Origin: Microbulbifer sp. ALW1
Lineage (GTDB): Bacteria; Pseudomonadota; Gammaproteobacteria; Pseudomonadales; Cellvibrionaceae
NCBI RefSeq assembly: GCF_009903625.1
Contig: NZ_CP047569.1
Span: 2,334,501 to 2,398,500 of the forward strand
Length of the DNA stretch: 64,000 nucleotides
Direction: 5' to 3'
The notes under the pieces were generated by a model, which was not told where the DNA came from, did no database searches, and worked only from the letters and a program-made list of their open reading frames with translations. Position numbers and translations under genes: made by a program. Shown here piece by piece: positions 19,050-28,025 of this stretch (the first letter of the stretch is position 1; each line of letters opens with the position of its first letter).

Positions 19050-20405
19050 TTACTTGCTGGATTTTATTTTGGCAATTCGTTCACGTATCAGCTTGAATGT
19101 TTCATGTCCTTTTGATGGGGGCACGCTGAAATTTCTTTCTATTTGTTGCCTGTCCGCCAGTGCTGCAATTGCAAATTCAGCGCCGTGGCAGTTCAGGCAA
19201 ACAGGCAGCATTTTTTCATTGGGACGAAGATTGTGATTCTGGTTATGGTTTACCAGTAACTCCCCATTGTGTAACTCCCGCGGCAGGTGACAACTGGCGC
19301 AGCTTACCCCGCCAGAGGCGTCTTTCTGCCAGGTATCGAAGTGTGCCGATGCGCGGTAGGCCAGGCTGTGTTCGTCATTGTGGCACCCAAGGCATGCCTC
19401 AACCGCGGCGTAGCGTGTATTTATCGCATGTGCCTGATGACAGCTGGTGCAGTTGAGTTCGGCGTTTGCGGATTCTTTCATCGCAACATGGGCTTCTACC
19501 GGTGTCATGGCTCCGGTGTTCTCCCTGAATGACGCTGGTAGCTTGGCAGACAGACGAAGTCCGTGTTTGCCCTGGGTGAACTTGTCACGCTGCGCTTCAT
19601 GGCAGTTACCGCACACATTCACAATTTCTGCACTGGTGAATTGCAAGCGCCCATCGACATGGCATTGACGACAGTTGGTTTCCGTTTGTGCATGAATGCT
19701 GGAAGACCAGTCGCGGTGAATATTCGCCAGTGTTTCCGATGTGATATCCAGGGAAAATTCCTGTGGATTGAGGTCGGCGTCGTCAATGCTGAGGGGCATA
19801 CTCTCGGGGTGCGTACTTTGCCAGCGGGCAAGAGCGGACCGTTCCGGAAGCTTGCCTCCCGGCAGCAAGTCCTGCGAGTCCATCTGTGCAATCAGAAAAT
19901 CCTCGTAGAGGTAGCGGTTGTCGTGGTAGTTGTGGCAACCGGCACTGGCGCAGGTCTCAAAGCCGAACCCGGCATGATTGGGGCGATTCTCTGCAATATC
20001 GCTATGGCAGTGAACGCAAAAGTCTCCGGCCAGGGTTACGCCCATGTCGTGGGTGATTTCTGGTTTGTGCTCTGTATGGCAGCTAACGCAAAGCCGGGCA
20101 TCCAGATGGTTAAGCAACCCCGCATTGCGCGGGTCGAGGAACTTTTTTCTGGGGTGGCTATCATCCGCTTCCAGCAGTTCCTCTTGATGGCAATTGAGGC
20201 AGGCCTGCTGGATAAAGTCCTGGCCTGCGAAGCCGTCTCCATGACAGCTGCTACAGGCCATTTCGACCTGATGGTGACCGTGGCTTGTTTCGCCACTCAG
20301 AAAATAGGACTTGTCCGAGGCCTCAAGGTTGTATGTGATGAGCGCAACCGCCAGCAGGGTCAGCAAAAGGCCGTAATGCCAGAACTTGAATTTATAGTTT
20401 TTCAT
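19050..20405 (-). CDS. Membrane-anchored undecaheme c-type cytochrome
   Basis: A 451-residue exported cytochrome with one N-terminal membrane segment (about residues 9-26) that may be an uncleaved anchor. It has eleven heme-binding motifs. Ten are CxxCH: CSSCH, CLNCH, CVSCH, CVHCH, CRQCH, CGNCH, CTSCH, CLGCH, CASCH, CLNCH. The fifth is a CX4CH variant, CASAGCH. Additional His residues could be distal ligands. It would form a periplasmic electron wire. The gene abuts the upstream oxidoreductase with no intergenic base, so the two products probably work together. There is no catalytic signature of NrfA-type nitrite reductase, such as CxxCK, so a terminal reductase role is not supported. Confidence 0.9.
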   Translation of the reverse strand: MKNYKFKFWHYGLLLTLLAVALITYNLEASDKSYFLSGETSHGHHQVEMACSSCHGDGFAGQDFIQQACLNCHQEELLEADDSHPRKKFLDPRNAGLLNHLDARLCVSCHTEHKPEITHDMGVTLAGDFCVHCHSDIAENRPNHAGFGFETCASAGCHNYHDNRYLYEDFLIAQMDSQDLLPGGKLPERSALARWQSTHPESMPLSIDDADLNPQEFSLDITSETLANIHRDWSSSIHAQTETNCRQCHVDGRLQFTSAEIVNVCGNCHEAQRDKFTQGKHGLRLSAKLPASFRENTGAMTPVEAHVAMKESANAELNCTSCHQAHAINTRYAAVEACLGCHNDEHSLAYRASAHFDTWQKDASGGVSCASCHLPRELHNGELLVNHNQNHNLRPNEKMLPVCLNCHGAEFAIAALADRQQIERNFSVPPSKGHETFKLIRERIAKIKSSK

Positions 20406-22409
20406 CTAAAAGTAATACACGGCGAGAATATGGTAGAAGAGCAGAACCGGTAGCGCCCACAGGAGTGCGTAATGTACCCGCGACCACCATTTTCGATGCT
20501 CACGAAGCTTGAGGTCTGTCCAGTGATGGTTGCGTGCCATGAATACGCCTACCAGGGAGCCGGTACAGGTGGCCGCGAGAAAAACCAGAATCAATACAAA
20601 GTTGAGATTCTCTCCCAGGCGAAAACCGGTGTGGACAATAAGTGCTACGAGCGCGACACAGCCGATAATGCTGTGGAAGTAGCGCCAGTGATCGAGGTGG
20701 CCAAGATTGTGCTTTATCCAGCGCTTTCGCAGGCTGAGGCTTGCCGTGAGCAGGCAAAGTGCCAGCAGGGTGTAGCCGCTTACCTGTTTCCAGAAGTTGT
20801 CGTACCAGAGATTTTTCAGATACCAGTTTACCTGCACGCTATCACTGACATTCGGGGCTGGCACCACTGCGGCCAGAGCAATCAATACCAGTGACAAGAG
20901 TGAAATTAGCAGAATGCCATTTGCATGGCGCATAACCAGATTGGGTGCCGGCGTATCGAGTAACTCCGCCATAATCGGCCGGCAACTGCCGCAGACCGAG
21001 CCCGCTCTGGTTTCAATCTCGAGGTCCTGTATTGTGCGCTTGCCGTTGGCGATGGCTGTGCACAGTTCGCCTTTACTGACACCATTACATTGGCATACGA
21101 GATAGTTGTCCGGTTGTTGTTTGATACTCTGGTTGACCTGTGACTGCCAGAGATAGCCTTCCTGCTCAAACTTGTTCAGCGCTTTGGTGGACAGGTGTTC
21201 GCCATCAGTGATCGCCTCACTGACTCGCAGTCTCTCATCCCAGGGGCCAATAATAATGGCGCCCACAAGTGCCCCGTGATTTAGATACAGCTCCCGACAA
21301 AGCCCCCGAAAGCGGTTTTCAAACCGGTATACGGTAATCTGATCATAGGCGTCAGGTGCGGTCTGTCCGAGCAGAGTGCAGGGGATATGCGCAACCTTGA
21401 GTTCAATGTCGGCACGGCTGCCCTCGTAGGGGCCGGGGGAGGCGCTGCAAATGTGCTGGCTGCAGATTTCCGCCTGCTCGAAGCCGGGGCGCACCAACTG
21501 ATAGATACGGCTGTCATATTCCGCGCACTCGCCGATGGCATAAATATCCGGATCGTTGGTTTCCATATAGGGGGAAACCTGGATGCCGCGACCGGTTTTC
21601 AGTCCGCAGTTCTGTGCCAGTGTCACTTCTGGCGTGATACCCGTACACAGTACGACCGCATCGGTGCTCAGGCTTTCTCCATTGGAAAGCAGAACGCGCT
21701 CTACCGCGCTATCTCCCTCAAAGGCACTAATCTGCACTTCCGTTATCAGTTCGATTTGGAGCGTAGTCAGTGCAGATTTCAGGTAGTTTTCTGAAGTATT
21801 ACTGAGTTGCCCCCCCAGCAGACCCGCGCGTGCCAGCAATACCACTTTGTTCTTGGGTGTTTTGAGTGCGGCAGCGGCTTCCAGCCCGAGGGCGCCGGCA
21901 CCGACCACGATAATTGTCTGGCTGTGGTCGCGGAGTGCGGCTAGGTCACGGGCGTCGCGTAAGTTGCGGAAGGGGATGATGCTATTTAGGTGCGCCCCGG
22001 GAATCTCTGGAACCAGAGGCCGTGAACCGGTGGCCAGTATCAGCTTGGTGTAGGGCTGGGTGTTGCCGTCTTCGTCAATGACCAGCCGAGCACTCCGGTC
22101 AATACGAGTCGCCGGGCGATTGTGATATTCGGTCAGGCGCCCACTGGACTCCCGTTGGACGGGGTTGCCGATTTCTTCCAGCGAGAGTTCACAGGATAAA
22201 TATTGAGAAAGACGAACCCGGTTATATGGCGCTTCATTTTCAGCACCGAACAGCACTACCTGAGCGTCACTGCTGTATTCCAGTAATCGCTGTGCGCAGC
22301 GGACACCGACCGGGCCAGCACCGACGATGACATATACCGGGTATTCCGGCTGCCATTCCGTATGGGACTTTAGTGACGCTTGCCGTGTTAAATCAGCGGT
22401 TTCAGCCAC
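20406..22409 (-). CDS. Fused NirB-like FAD/NADH oxidoreductase, BFD iron-sulfur and bis-heme membrane domain
   Basis: A 667-residue fusion protein. Part 1 (about 22-420) is a two-dinucleotide-domain flavoprotein like the NirB N-terminus, with VGAGPVG for FAD and VVGAGALG for NAD(P)H. Part 2 (about 455-500) is a BFD-like [2Fe-2S] domain with CQC and CGSC. Part 3 (about 510-667) has five membrane segments. The third and fifth each carry H-x13-H pairs (His579/His593 and His646/His660), the pattern that binds two stacked b hemes in NADPH oxidases and ferric reductases. The protein should move electrons from NAD(P)H across the inner membrane to the adjacent 11-heme cytochrome. The start is the GTG after CGGGGGG; a GTG at 22436 is the alternative. 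There is no siroheme domain, so it is not nitrite reductase. Confidence 0.85.
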   Translation of the reverse strand: MAETADLTRQASLKSHTEWQPEYPVYVIVGAGPVGVRCAQRLLEYSSDAQVVLFGAENEAPYNRVRLSQYLSCELSLEEIGNPVQRESSGRLTEYHNRPATRIDRSARLVIDEDGNTQPYTKLILATGSRPLVPEIPGAHLNSIIPFRNLRDARDLAALRDHSQTIIVVGAGALGLEAAAALKTPKNKVVLLARAGLLGGQLSNTSENYLKSALTTLQIELITEVQISAFEGDSAVERVLLSNGESLSTDAVVLCTGITPEVTLAQNCGLKTGRGIQVSPYMETNDPDIYAIGECAEYDSRIYQLVRPGFEQAEICSQHICSASPGPYEGSRADIELKVAHIPCTLLGQTAPDAYDQITVYRFENRFRGLCRELYLNHGALVGAIIIGPWDERLRVSEAITDGEHLSTKALNKFEQEGYLWQSQVNQSIKQQPDNYLVCQCNGVSKGELCTAIANGKRTIQDLEIETRAGSVCGSCRPIMAELLDTPAPNLVMRHANGILLISLLSLVLIALAAVVPAPNVSDSVQVNWYLKNLWYDNFWKQVSGYTLLALCLLTASLSLRKRWIKHNLGHLDHWRYFHSIIGCVALVALIVHTGFRLGENLNFVLILVFLAATCTGSLVGVFMARNHHWTDLKLREHRKWWSRVHYALLWALPVLLFYHILAVYYF

Positions 22410-22570
22410 AAATACCCCCCGAGTACATCCATACACCCGAAATCCGGGTCTTCCCTCGAGTCATCATCAAGCCTGCTTTTGTTATTTTTCTTGGTATCAA
22501 TCCGAATCCCACGGGTATCACTGAGGGGAGTCGGGGGCCGCTAAGCGGTCAACAGTTGGATATTGCTGGA

Positions 22571-23080
22571 TCAGGACGCGTGGTAAAGCGTGTAGAGCTC
22601 CCGCTCCTCCAGTGAAACCCTGCGGGTTAGCGCTTCCCCAATTTTTTCGTAATCCTGCTTGAAGTCCATCAGCATATCGCCGGTAAAAACGTCTCTCGAA
22701 TAGCGCTTACAGAACTGCACTACGGCATTCGCGATGTCATTCATATCGCTGCGAAAATCCTTAACAATTTGCAGCGTGTGCGAATCGTTGTCGAGCGATT
22801 GCTCCAGGTACACATAGAAGCTGACATTCTCTTTGATCAGGTGCGCCTGAAATGTGGATTTAAAGGCTTTGAGCAGTTCGGCAACTTTGCGAAAGTCCTG
22901 TCTTTCATACCCCTCTGACCAGATCCGCTGGAAAATCCCGATAAGCTCATGGTGATCACTTTTCAGTGCGTTAATTAGGGATGGGTCATAGCTGATGGTA
23001 CGCCCTTGTCCGCTGCCTGAGGCGTTGCGGGCAGTAGCAGGCGTGTTGCTACGGGATTTGCCGGAAAAAATGCGGAACAT
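22571..23080 (-). CDS. Hemerythrin-like HHE domain protein
   Basis: A 169-residue cytoplasmic protein. After a Ser/Thr-rich N-terminus of about 40 residues comes an all-helical domain with SDHHELIGIFQRIW, AHLIKENVSFYVYLEQ and EERELYTLYHA. This is the spacing of His and acidic residues expected for a hemerythrin/HHE di-iron site. Such proteins bind or sense O2 or NO, or repair iron centres. The start is placed at MFRIFSGKS; a GTG at 23131 would add 17 residues. It lies 161 bases upstream of the fused oxidoreductase on the same strand and may be its regulator or belong to the same response. A 20-bp palindrome lies about 134 bases upstream. Confidence 0.75.
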   Translation of the reverse strand: MFRIFSGKSRSNTPATARNASGSGQGRTISYDPSLINALKSDHHELIGIFQRIWSEGYERQDFRKVAELLKAFKSTFQAHLIKENVSFYVYLEQSLDNDSHTLQIVKDFRSDMNDIANAVVQFCKRYSRDVFTGDMLMDFKQDYEKIGEALTRRVSLEERELYTLYHAS

Positions 23081-23213
23081 AGTCGAGAGCCTTTTATCGG
23101 GTTTATCTGAATGTTGTTGTGGCTTTATCACAGATAAAGGGGAGTAGGAATTTTGCCGCGCCCGGGCGTGATTTAAACTGTTTTTTTGGGAATAATTTCC
23201 GATTTATTAGTTG

Positions 23214-23233
23214 TTGTGAGAATTTTGTCACAA
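23214..23233. promoter_or_regulatory. Palindrome upstream of the hemerythrin gene
   Basis: TTGTGA-N8-TCACAA is a perfect inverted repeat with six-base arms. The arms match Rex boxes (usually N6) and resemble CRP/FNR half-sites, but the spacing fits none of them exactly. It is a likely operator for the redox cluster. The rest of 23081-23557 has no supported gene. Confidence 0.45.
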
Positions 23234-23511
23234 TTTTCTTTGGGCGAGAATAGCGCCAGTAAAGAAAGCGGAAAGGTTTTTCCACAATAGTGGGCTAATT
23301 GATAACAACCGTTCTAACTAGAGACTGGAAAGAAGGGCATATCGAGGCGTGTAAAGGTGACTAGGCGCAAAGGCAGATTGAGTAGATAGAAAGGAACAAA
23401 GACAGAGGCAGGGCAAATATAAAGGGAGGGGGCGTCTATTGGTACGAAGGTACCTTTCGAGGTGGTGTGAGCTTTTATTTAGCTTTCAAACAAGCCTTTC
23501 TATTCGCGCAT

Positions 23512-23543
23512 AAAAAAACCCGGCGGTAGCCGGGCTTTTTTAC
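23512..23543. terminator. gltA: Terminator of gltA
   Basis: CCCGGC-GGTA-GCCGGG is flanked by A7 and T6. On the minus strand it directly follows the citrate synthase stop codon, and it can work in both directions. Confidence 0.9.
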
Positions 23544-23557
23544 TCTGGAGTAATCGC

Positions 23558-24847
23558 TTAGCGATTGTCCAGGGATACGTAATCGCGCGGGGTGTAGCCG
23601 GTGTACAGCTGACGCGGGCGACCGATTTTGTACGGGTTGGAGATCATTTCGTTCCAGTGCGCAATCCAGCCCGCGGTGCGGCCGGTCGCGAAGATCACGG
23701 TGAACATATCGGTGGGAATACCGATGGCTTTCATAATGATGCCGGAGTAGAAGTCCACGTTCGGGTAGAGTTTCTTCTCGACGAAGTACTCGTCTTCCAG
23801 TGCGATCTTCTCGAGGCGCTTGGCGATTTTCAGCAGTGGATCGTTTTCTGCACCCATGGCACCCAGGACTTCGTCACAGATACCTTGCATGACGCGGGAG
23901 CGCGGGTCGAAGTTTTTGTAGACGCGGTGACCGAAGCCCATCAGGCGGAACGGATCATTTTTGTCTTTGGCCTTGGCTACGTACTCGTCGATACGGCTCT
24001 CGTCGCCGATCTCCTGCAGCATGTTCAGAACCGCTTCGTTGGCGCCGCCGTGTGCCGGGCCCCACAGGGTGGCAATACCGGAAGAGATACAAGCGAAGGG
24101 GTTGGCGCCGGAGGAGCCGGCCAGGCGCACGGTAGAAGTAGAGGCATTCTGCTCGTGGTCCGCGTGCAACAGGAAGATCACGTCCATGGCCTTGGCCACA
24201 ACGGGGTCGATCTTGCTCGGCTCGCAGGGGTTGCCGAACATCATGTGCAGGAAGTTCTCAGAGTAGCTGAGGCTGTTGTCCGGATACATGAACGGCTGGC
24301 CTTTGCTGTGCTTGTAGCACATGGCAGCCAGGGTCGGCATCTTGGCGATCAGGCGATCCGCGGAGATCTTGCGGTGTTCGGGATCGGTGATATCCAGAGA
24401 GTCGTGGTAGAAGGAGGCGAGGGCGCCAACTACGCCACACATCATGGCCATCGGGTGGGCGTCGTAACGGAAGCCCTTGAAGAAGTTGACCAGAGATTCG
24501 TGCACCATGGTGTGGTTCATGATGCTGTTGACGTATTCCTTCTTCTGCTGAGCATTTGGCAGCTCGCCGTTCATCAGCAGGTAGCAGGTTTCCAGGTAGT
24601 CAGATTTTTCCGCCAGTTGCTCGATGGGGTAGCCGCGGTGCAGCAGTACGCCTTTGGCGCCATCAATATAGGTGATCTTGGATTCGCAGGAGGCGGTGGA
24701 CATAAAGCCCGGGTCGTAGGTGAACAGGCCCTGGCTGGCCAGGCTGCTGACATCGACAACGTCAGGACCGGCAGTGCCGGAGTAGACCGGCAGGTCGAAT
24801 GGGGCGTCGATACCGTCGACCGTTAGTTGAGCTTTCTTGTCGGACAT
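23558..24847 (-). CDS. gltA: Citrate synthase (type II)
   Basis: Condenses acetyl-CoA with oxaloacetate to citrate, the entry step of the TCA cycle. The 429-residue protein has the length and N-terminus ([20 protein letters not shown]) of the hexameric, NADH-regulated gram-negative enzyme. Active-site segments are visible: [32 protein letters not shown] and [14 protein letters not shown] with their conserved His residues. AGGAG precedes the ATG. It reads divergently from the sdh operon across 647 bases, the standard gammaproteobacterial arrangement. Confidence 0.98.
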   Translation of the reverse strand: MSDKKAQLTVDGIDAPFDLPVYSGTAGPDVVDVSSLASQGLFTYDPGFMSTASCESKITYIDGAKGVLLHRGYPIEQLAEKSDYLETCYLLMNGELPNAQQKKEYVNSIMNHTMVHESLVNFFKGFRYDAHPMAMMCGVVGALASFYHDSLDITDPEHRKISADRLIAKMPTLAAMCYKHSKGQPFMYPDNSLSYSENFLHMMFGNPCEPSKIDPVVAKAMDVIFLLHADHEQNASTSTVRLAGSSGANPFACISSGIATLWGPAHGGANEAVLNMLQEIGDESRIDEYVAKAKDKNDPFRLMGFGHRVYKNFDPRSRVMQGICDEVLGAMGAENDPLLKIAKRLEKIALEDEYFVEKKLYPNVDFYSGIIMKAIGIPTDMFTVIFATGRTAGWIAHWNEMISNPYKIGRPRQLYTGYTPRDYVSLDNR

Positions 24848-25494
24848 TGTGGACTCCTAAAAACTATTCTTTTGCCAGCTTTCTTATTTCCACACAAATC
24901 ACTGAATGTTTTCTGTGATCCTACGGCCCGGGAAGGGCGCGTTCCGCGCTCACCTGTGATCACCTTTTTAAGGGAGGGGCTATCACAGGTGTTAATTCAG
25001 CAGGTGCAAAACCCGGAAAGGGCCGGATTCTGCGGGCTCGGAGGGCCTTCGTTGGCTGCATCCGGACGCGGATATGGGGCTAGCGGGCTTTTGAGCGCGG
25101 CCAAACTTAAGTGCCACGCCCCAAATTGTCAAACCAAATTGAACTGGCTGACCGGTTCTGTTGCCGCAGGATCTTCCGCAACTGGAGAGGGTGGCAGGGA
25201 TATTGCCTGTCTCGGAGGGCGAATCCGCCATGGAAATTCGGGGGGCGGGAAATGCCCGACTCATACTATGGTCTATGGCGTGGCGTCGTTTGCTTCTGGT
25301 ACAAAGCCGTCGCCGAGGTCCAGGGTTCATTGTGTTTTGAAATTTGAATGCCTATAATCCGCGCGGCTTGCGCCGTGGTAAGGCCACTTTGTTCAAGACC
25401 TCTACAGGTTGCGCATAAAGTGATCGGCAAGCTCGCCCAGACCATAGAAAATTAACGGGCGCCCCGTCTTTCAGGGCAACAAGGTGTTTTTCCT
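24848..25494. promoter_or_regulatory. gltA-sdhC divergent regulatory region
   Basis: A 647-base intergenic region. It holds a 10-bp inverted repeat (CACCTGTGAT at 24951, ATCACAGGTG at 24982) with a 21-base loop. It also has a good sigma-70-like promoter towards sdhC: TTGTGT at 25330-25335, a 17-base spacer and TATAAT at 25353-25358. The 140-base leader after it is gene-free. An open frame at 24827-25357 has no recognisable features and is not called. Confidence 0.6.
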
Positions 25495-25869
25495 GTGAAC
25501 AAAAACAGACCTGTCAATTTAGACATATCTACTATTAAGCTCCCCGCGCCAGCGTTGGTCTCCATTCTTCACCGTATTTCCGGTGTGGTGCTCTTCGCTG
25601 TGGTTGCACTGCTATTGTGCATGTTGGATTCCAGTCTGGAGTCCGAGCAGGGTTTCAATAAAGTAGCTGAGTTTTTTACCAGCGTTCCGGCCAAGCTCAT
25701 TTTGTGGGCTTCCCTCGCTGCGCTCATCTACCACCTGATCGCGGGTGTGCGTCACCTGATTATGGATCTGGGTGTTGGTGAGAGCCTGGAAGGTGGTCGC
25801 CGCGGCGCCGTCATCGTGCTGGTGCTTTCCGTTGTACTTATTCTGCTGGCGGGGGTCCTGATATGGTAA
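25495..25869 (+). CDS. sdhC: Succinate dehydrogenase cytochrome b556 subunit
   Basis: A membrane anchor of complex II, 124 residues with three transmembrane helices. It binds heme b and ubiquinone together with SdhD. The family signatures RPVNLDIST and SILHRISGV (about residues 22-31) are present, as is the heme ligand region YHLIAGVRHLIMD (about 82-94). The start is a GTG with AAGG upstream. The last seven bases overlap sdhD, implying translational coupling. Confidence 0.96.
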   Translation: MNKNRPVNLDISTIKLPAPALVSILHRISGVVLFAVVALLLCMLDSSLESEQGFNKVAEFFTSVPAKLILWASLAALIYHLIAGVRHLIMDLGVGESLEGGRRGAVIVLVLSVVLILLAGVLIW

Positions 25870-26231
25870 AGGCAGTTACAGGTTTTGGTCGTAGCGGACT
25901 TTACGACTGGTTCATTCAGCGCGTCAGTGCCGTAGTACTGGTGGCTTACACCCTCTTTATAGTGGGTTTTATTTTCCTGTCCAAAGATTTCGGTTACGCA
26001 AGTTGGTCTGCACTGTTTGAGCAGCGCTGGGTGCGCGTGTTCAGTCTGGTTGCCCTGATCTCCACAATTGCCCACGCCTGGATCGGTCTCTGGTCCGTGA
26101 TTACTGACTACCTCACCAACCGTATGATGGGCGGCAAAGCGACCGTTCTGCGCATTCTGGTTGAAGTACTGCTAGGCGCGGTTGCCGTGTTCTACGCCGT
26201 GTGGGGCATTGAAATTCTGTGGGGTGTGTAA
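25863..26231 (+). CDS. sdhD: Succinate dehydrogenase membrane anchor subunit
   Basis: The second membrane subunit of complex II, 122 residues with three membrane helices. It completes the heme b and quinone site. Conserved features are GLYDWFIQRVSAVVLVAYT near the N-terminus and AHAWIGLWSVITDY (about 76-89), which contains the heme-ligand His. It overlaps sdhC by seven bases and ends three bases before sdhA. Confidence 0.96.
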   Translation: MVKAVTGFGRSGLYDWFIQRVSAVVLVAYTLFIVGFIFLSKDFGYASWSALFEQRWVRVFSLVALISTIAHAWIGLWSVITDYLTNRMMGGKATVLRILVEVLLGAVAVFYAVWGIEILWGV

Positions 26232-26234
26232 GTC

Positions 26235-28007
26235 ATGTCGAATATGCGAACAATAACCTTTGACGGTATCGTAATTGGCGGCGGCGGCGCGGGTATGCGC
26301 GCGGCCCTGCAGATGGCCCAGTCTGGTTTCAAGACTGCGGTAATCACCAAAGTATTCCCGACCCGTTCGCACACGGTATCCGCCCAGGGCGGTATTACCT
26401 GTGCGATCGCCAGCGATGACCCCAACGACGATTGGCGCTGGCACATGTACGACACCGTCAAGGGTTCCGACTATATCGGTGACCAGGACGCGATCGAGTA
26501 CATGTGTTCCGTAGGCCCGGAAGCCGTGTTCGAGCTGGAGCACATGGGCCTGCCGTTCTCCCGTACTAAAGAAGGACGCATCTATCAGCGTCCGTTCGGC
26601 GGCCAGTCCAAGGACTATGGTCGCGGCGGCCAGGCGGCACGTACCTGTGCGGCAGCTGACCGTACTGGCCACGCACTGCTGCACACCCTGTATCAGAACA
26701 ACGTCAAGCACAACACCGTATTCCTGAACGAATGGTTCGCGGTGGATCTGGTGAAGAACCAGGACGGTGCCGTTGTTGGTGTGATCGCCATCTGCATCGA
26801 AGATGGTGAAGTGGTGTTCATCAAGTCCAAAGCCACCGTATTTGCTACTGGCGGTGCTGGCCGTATCTTCGCTTCTACTACCAACGCACACATCAACACC
26901 GGTGACGGTGTGGGTATGGCCCTGCGTGCCGGTATGCCGGTGCAGGACATTGAAATGTGGCAGTTCCACCCCACCGGTATCGCCGGCGCTGGTGTACTGG
27001 TCACCGAAGGTTGTCGCGGTGAGGGTGGCTACCTGATCAATAAGGACGGCGAGCGTTTCATGGAGCGCTACGCGCCCAACGCCAAAGACCTGGCTTCCCG
27101 CGACGTTGTTGCCCGCTCTATGGTTCTCGAGATCCTCGACGGCCGCGGCGCTGGCCCCAATGGTGACCACGTGTTCCTCAAGCTGGACCACCTGGGTGAA
27201 GAGCTGCTGCACAGCCGTCTGCCAGGTATCTGTGAGCTGGCCAAGACCTTTGCGCACACCGATCCGGTAAAAGAACCGATTCCTGTTGTGCCAACCTGTC
27301 ACTACATGATGGGTGGTATTCCCACCAACGTACACGGCCAGGCCCTGACCCAGGACGCTTCCGGCAATGACCAGATCATCGATGGCTTCTACGCCTGTGG
27401 TGAGGTTGCCTGTGTGTCTGTTCACGGTGCCAACCGTCTGGGCGGTAACTCCCTGCTGGACCTGGTGGTCTTCGGTCGCGCTTCCGGCCTGTTCATCGAG
27501 AAGGCCTTGCGCGAAGGTATCGAAAACCGCGAAGCGTCCGAGTCCGATATCGAAGCGGCCATGGCGCGCCTGAACCGTCTGGAAACCACCAACGACGGTG
27601 AGAAGGCGGCTGACCTGCGCACCGAGCTGCAGGGTGTGATGCAGAACCACTTCGGTGTATTCCGTCGCGGCGATTACATGGCCGAAGGCGTGAAGAAACT
27701 GGAAGGCCTGCGTGAGCGTATCGCCAACGTGCGTCTCGAAGACAAGTCCCGCGCCTTCAACACTGCCCGTATCGAAGCGCTGGAACTGCAAAACCTGTTG
27801 GAAGTGGCCGAAGCGACGGCGATCGCCGCCGAAGTCCGCACCGAAAGCCGCGGCGCCCACGCCCGCGAAGACTTCCAGGAGCGCGACGACGAGAACTGGC
27901 TGTGCCACTCCATGTACTTCCCGGCTGAAAAGCGTGTCGGCAAGCGTGCGGTTAACTTCGCACCGAAAACCGTCGATACCTTCGAGCCGAAAGCACGTAC
28001 TTACTAA
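26235..28007 (+). CDS. sdhA: Succinate dehydrogenase flavoprotein subunit
   Basis: The catalytic subunit that oxidises succinate to fumarate; 590 residues. FAD is bound through [12 protein letters not shown] (residues about 16-27) and covalently through the His in [11 protein letters not shown] (about 43-53). Substrate-site segments [23 protein letters not shown] and [17 protein letters not shown] are intact. It sits between sdhD and sdhB in the usual order and length. Confidence 0.98.
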   Translation: MSNMRTITFDGIVIGGGGAGMRAALQMAQSGFKTAVITKVFPTRSHTVSAQGGITCAIASDDPNDDWRWHMYDTVKGSDYIGDQDAIEYMCSVGPEAVFELEHMGLPFSRTKEGRIYQRPFGGQSKDYGRGGQAARTCAAADRTGHALLHTLYQNNVKHNTVFLNEWFAVDLVKNQDGAVVGVIAICIEDGEVVFIKSKATVFATGGAGRIFASTTNAHINTGDGVGMALRAGMPVQDIEMWQFHPTGIAGAGVLVTEGCRGEGGYLINKDGERFMERYAPNAKDLASRDVVARSMVLEILDGRGAGPNGDHVFLKLDHLGEELLHSRLPGICELAKTFAHTDPVKEPIPVVPTCHYMMGGIPTNVHGQALTQDASGNDQIIDGFYACGEVACVSVHGANRLGGNSLLDLVVFGRASGLFIEKALREGIENREASESDIEAAMARLNRLETTNDGEKAADLRTELQGVMQNHFGVFRRGDYMAEGVKKLEGLRERIANVRLEDKSRAFNTARIEALELQNLLEVAEATAIAAEVRTESRGAHAREDFQERDDENWLCHSMYFPAEKRVGKRAVNFAPKTVDTFEPKARTY

Positions 28008-28025
28008 TTCGGGAGCGGAAGCAAC

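Noticed and set aside
22410..22570. Possible FNR box upstream of the fused oxidoreductase
   Set aside because: Read on the minus strand, TTGATACCAAGAAA has only one good half site; the second half does not match ATCAA.
24827..25357. 176-residue open frame in the gltA-sdhC region
   Set aside because: It overlaps the gltA start and the sdh promoter; composition is not protein-like and no family is recognised.
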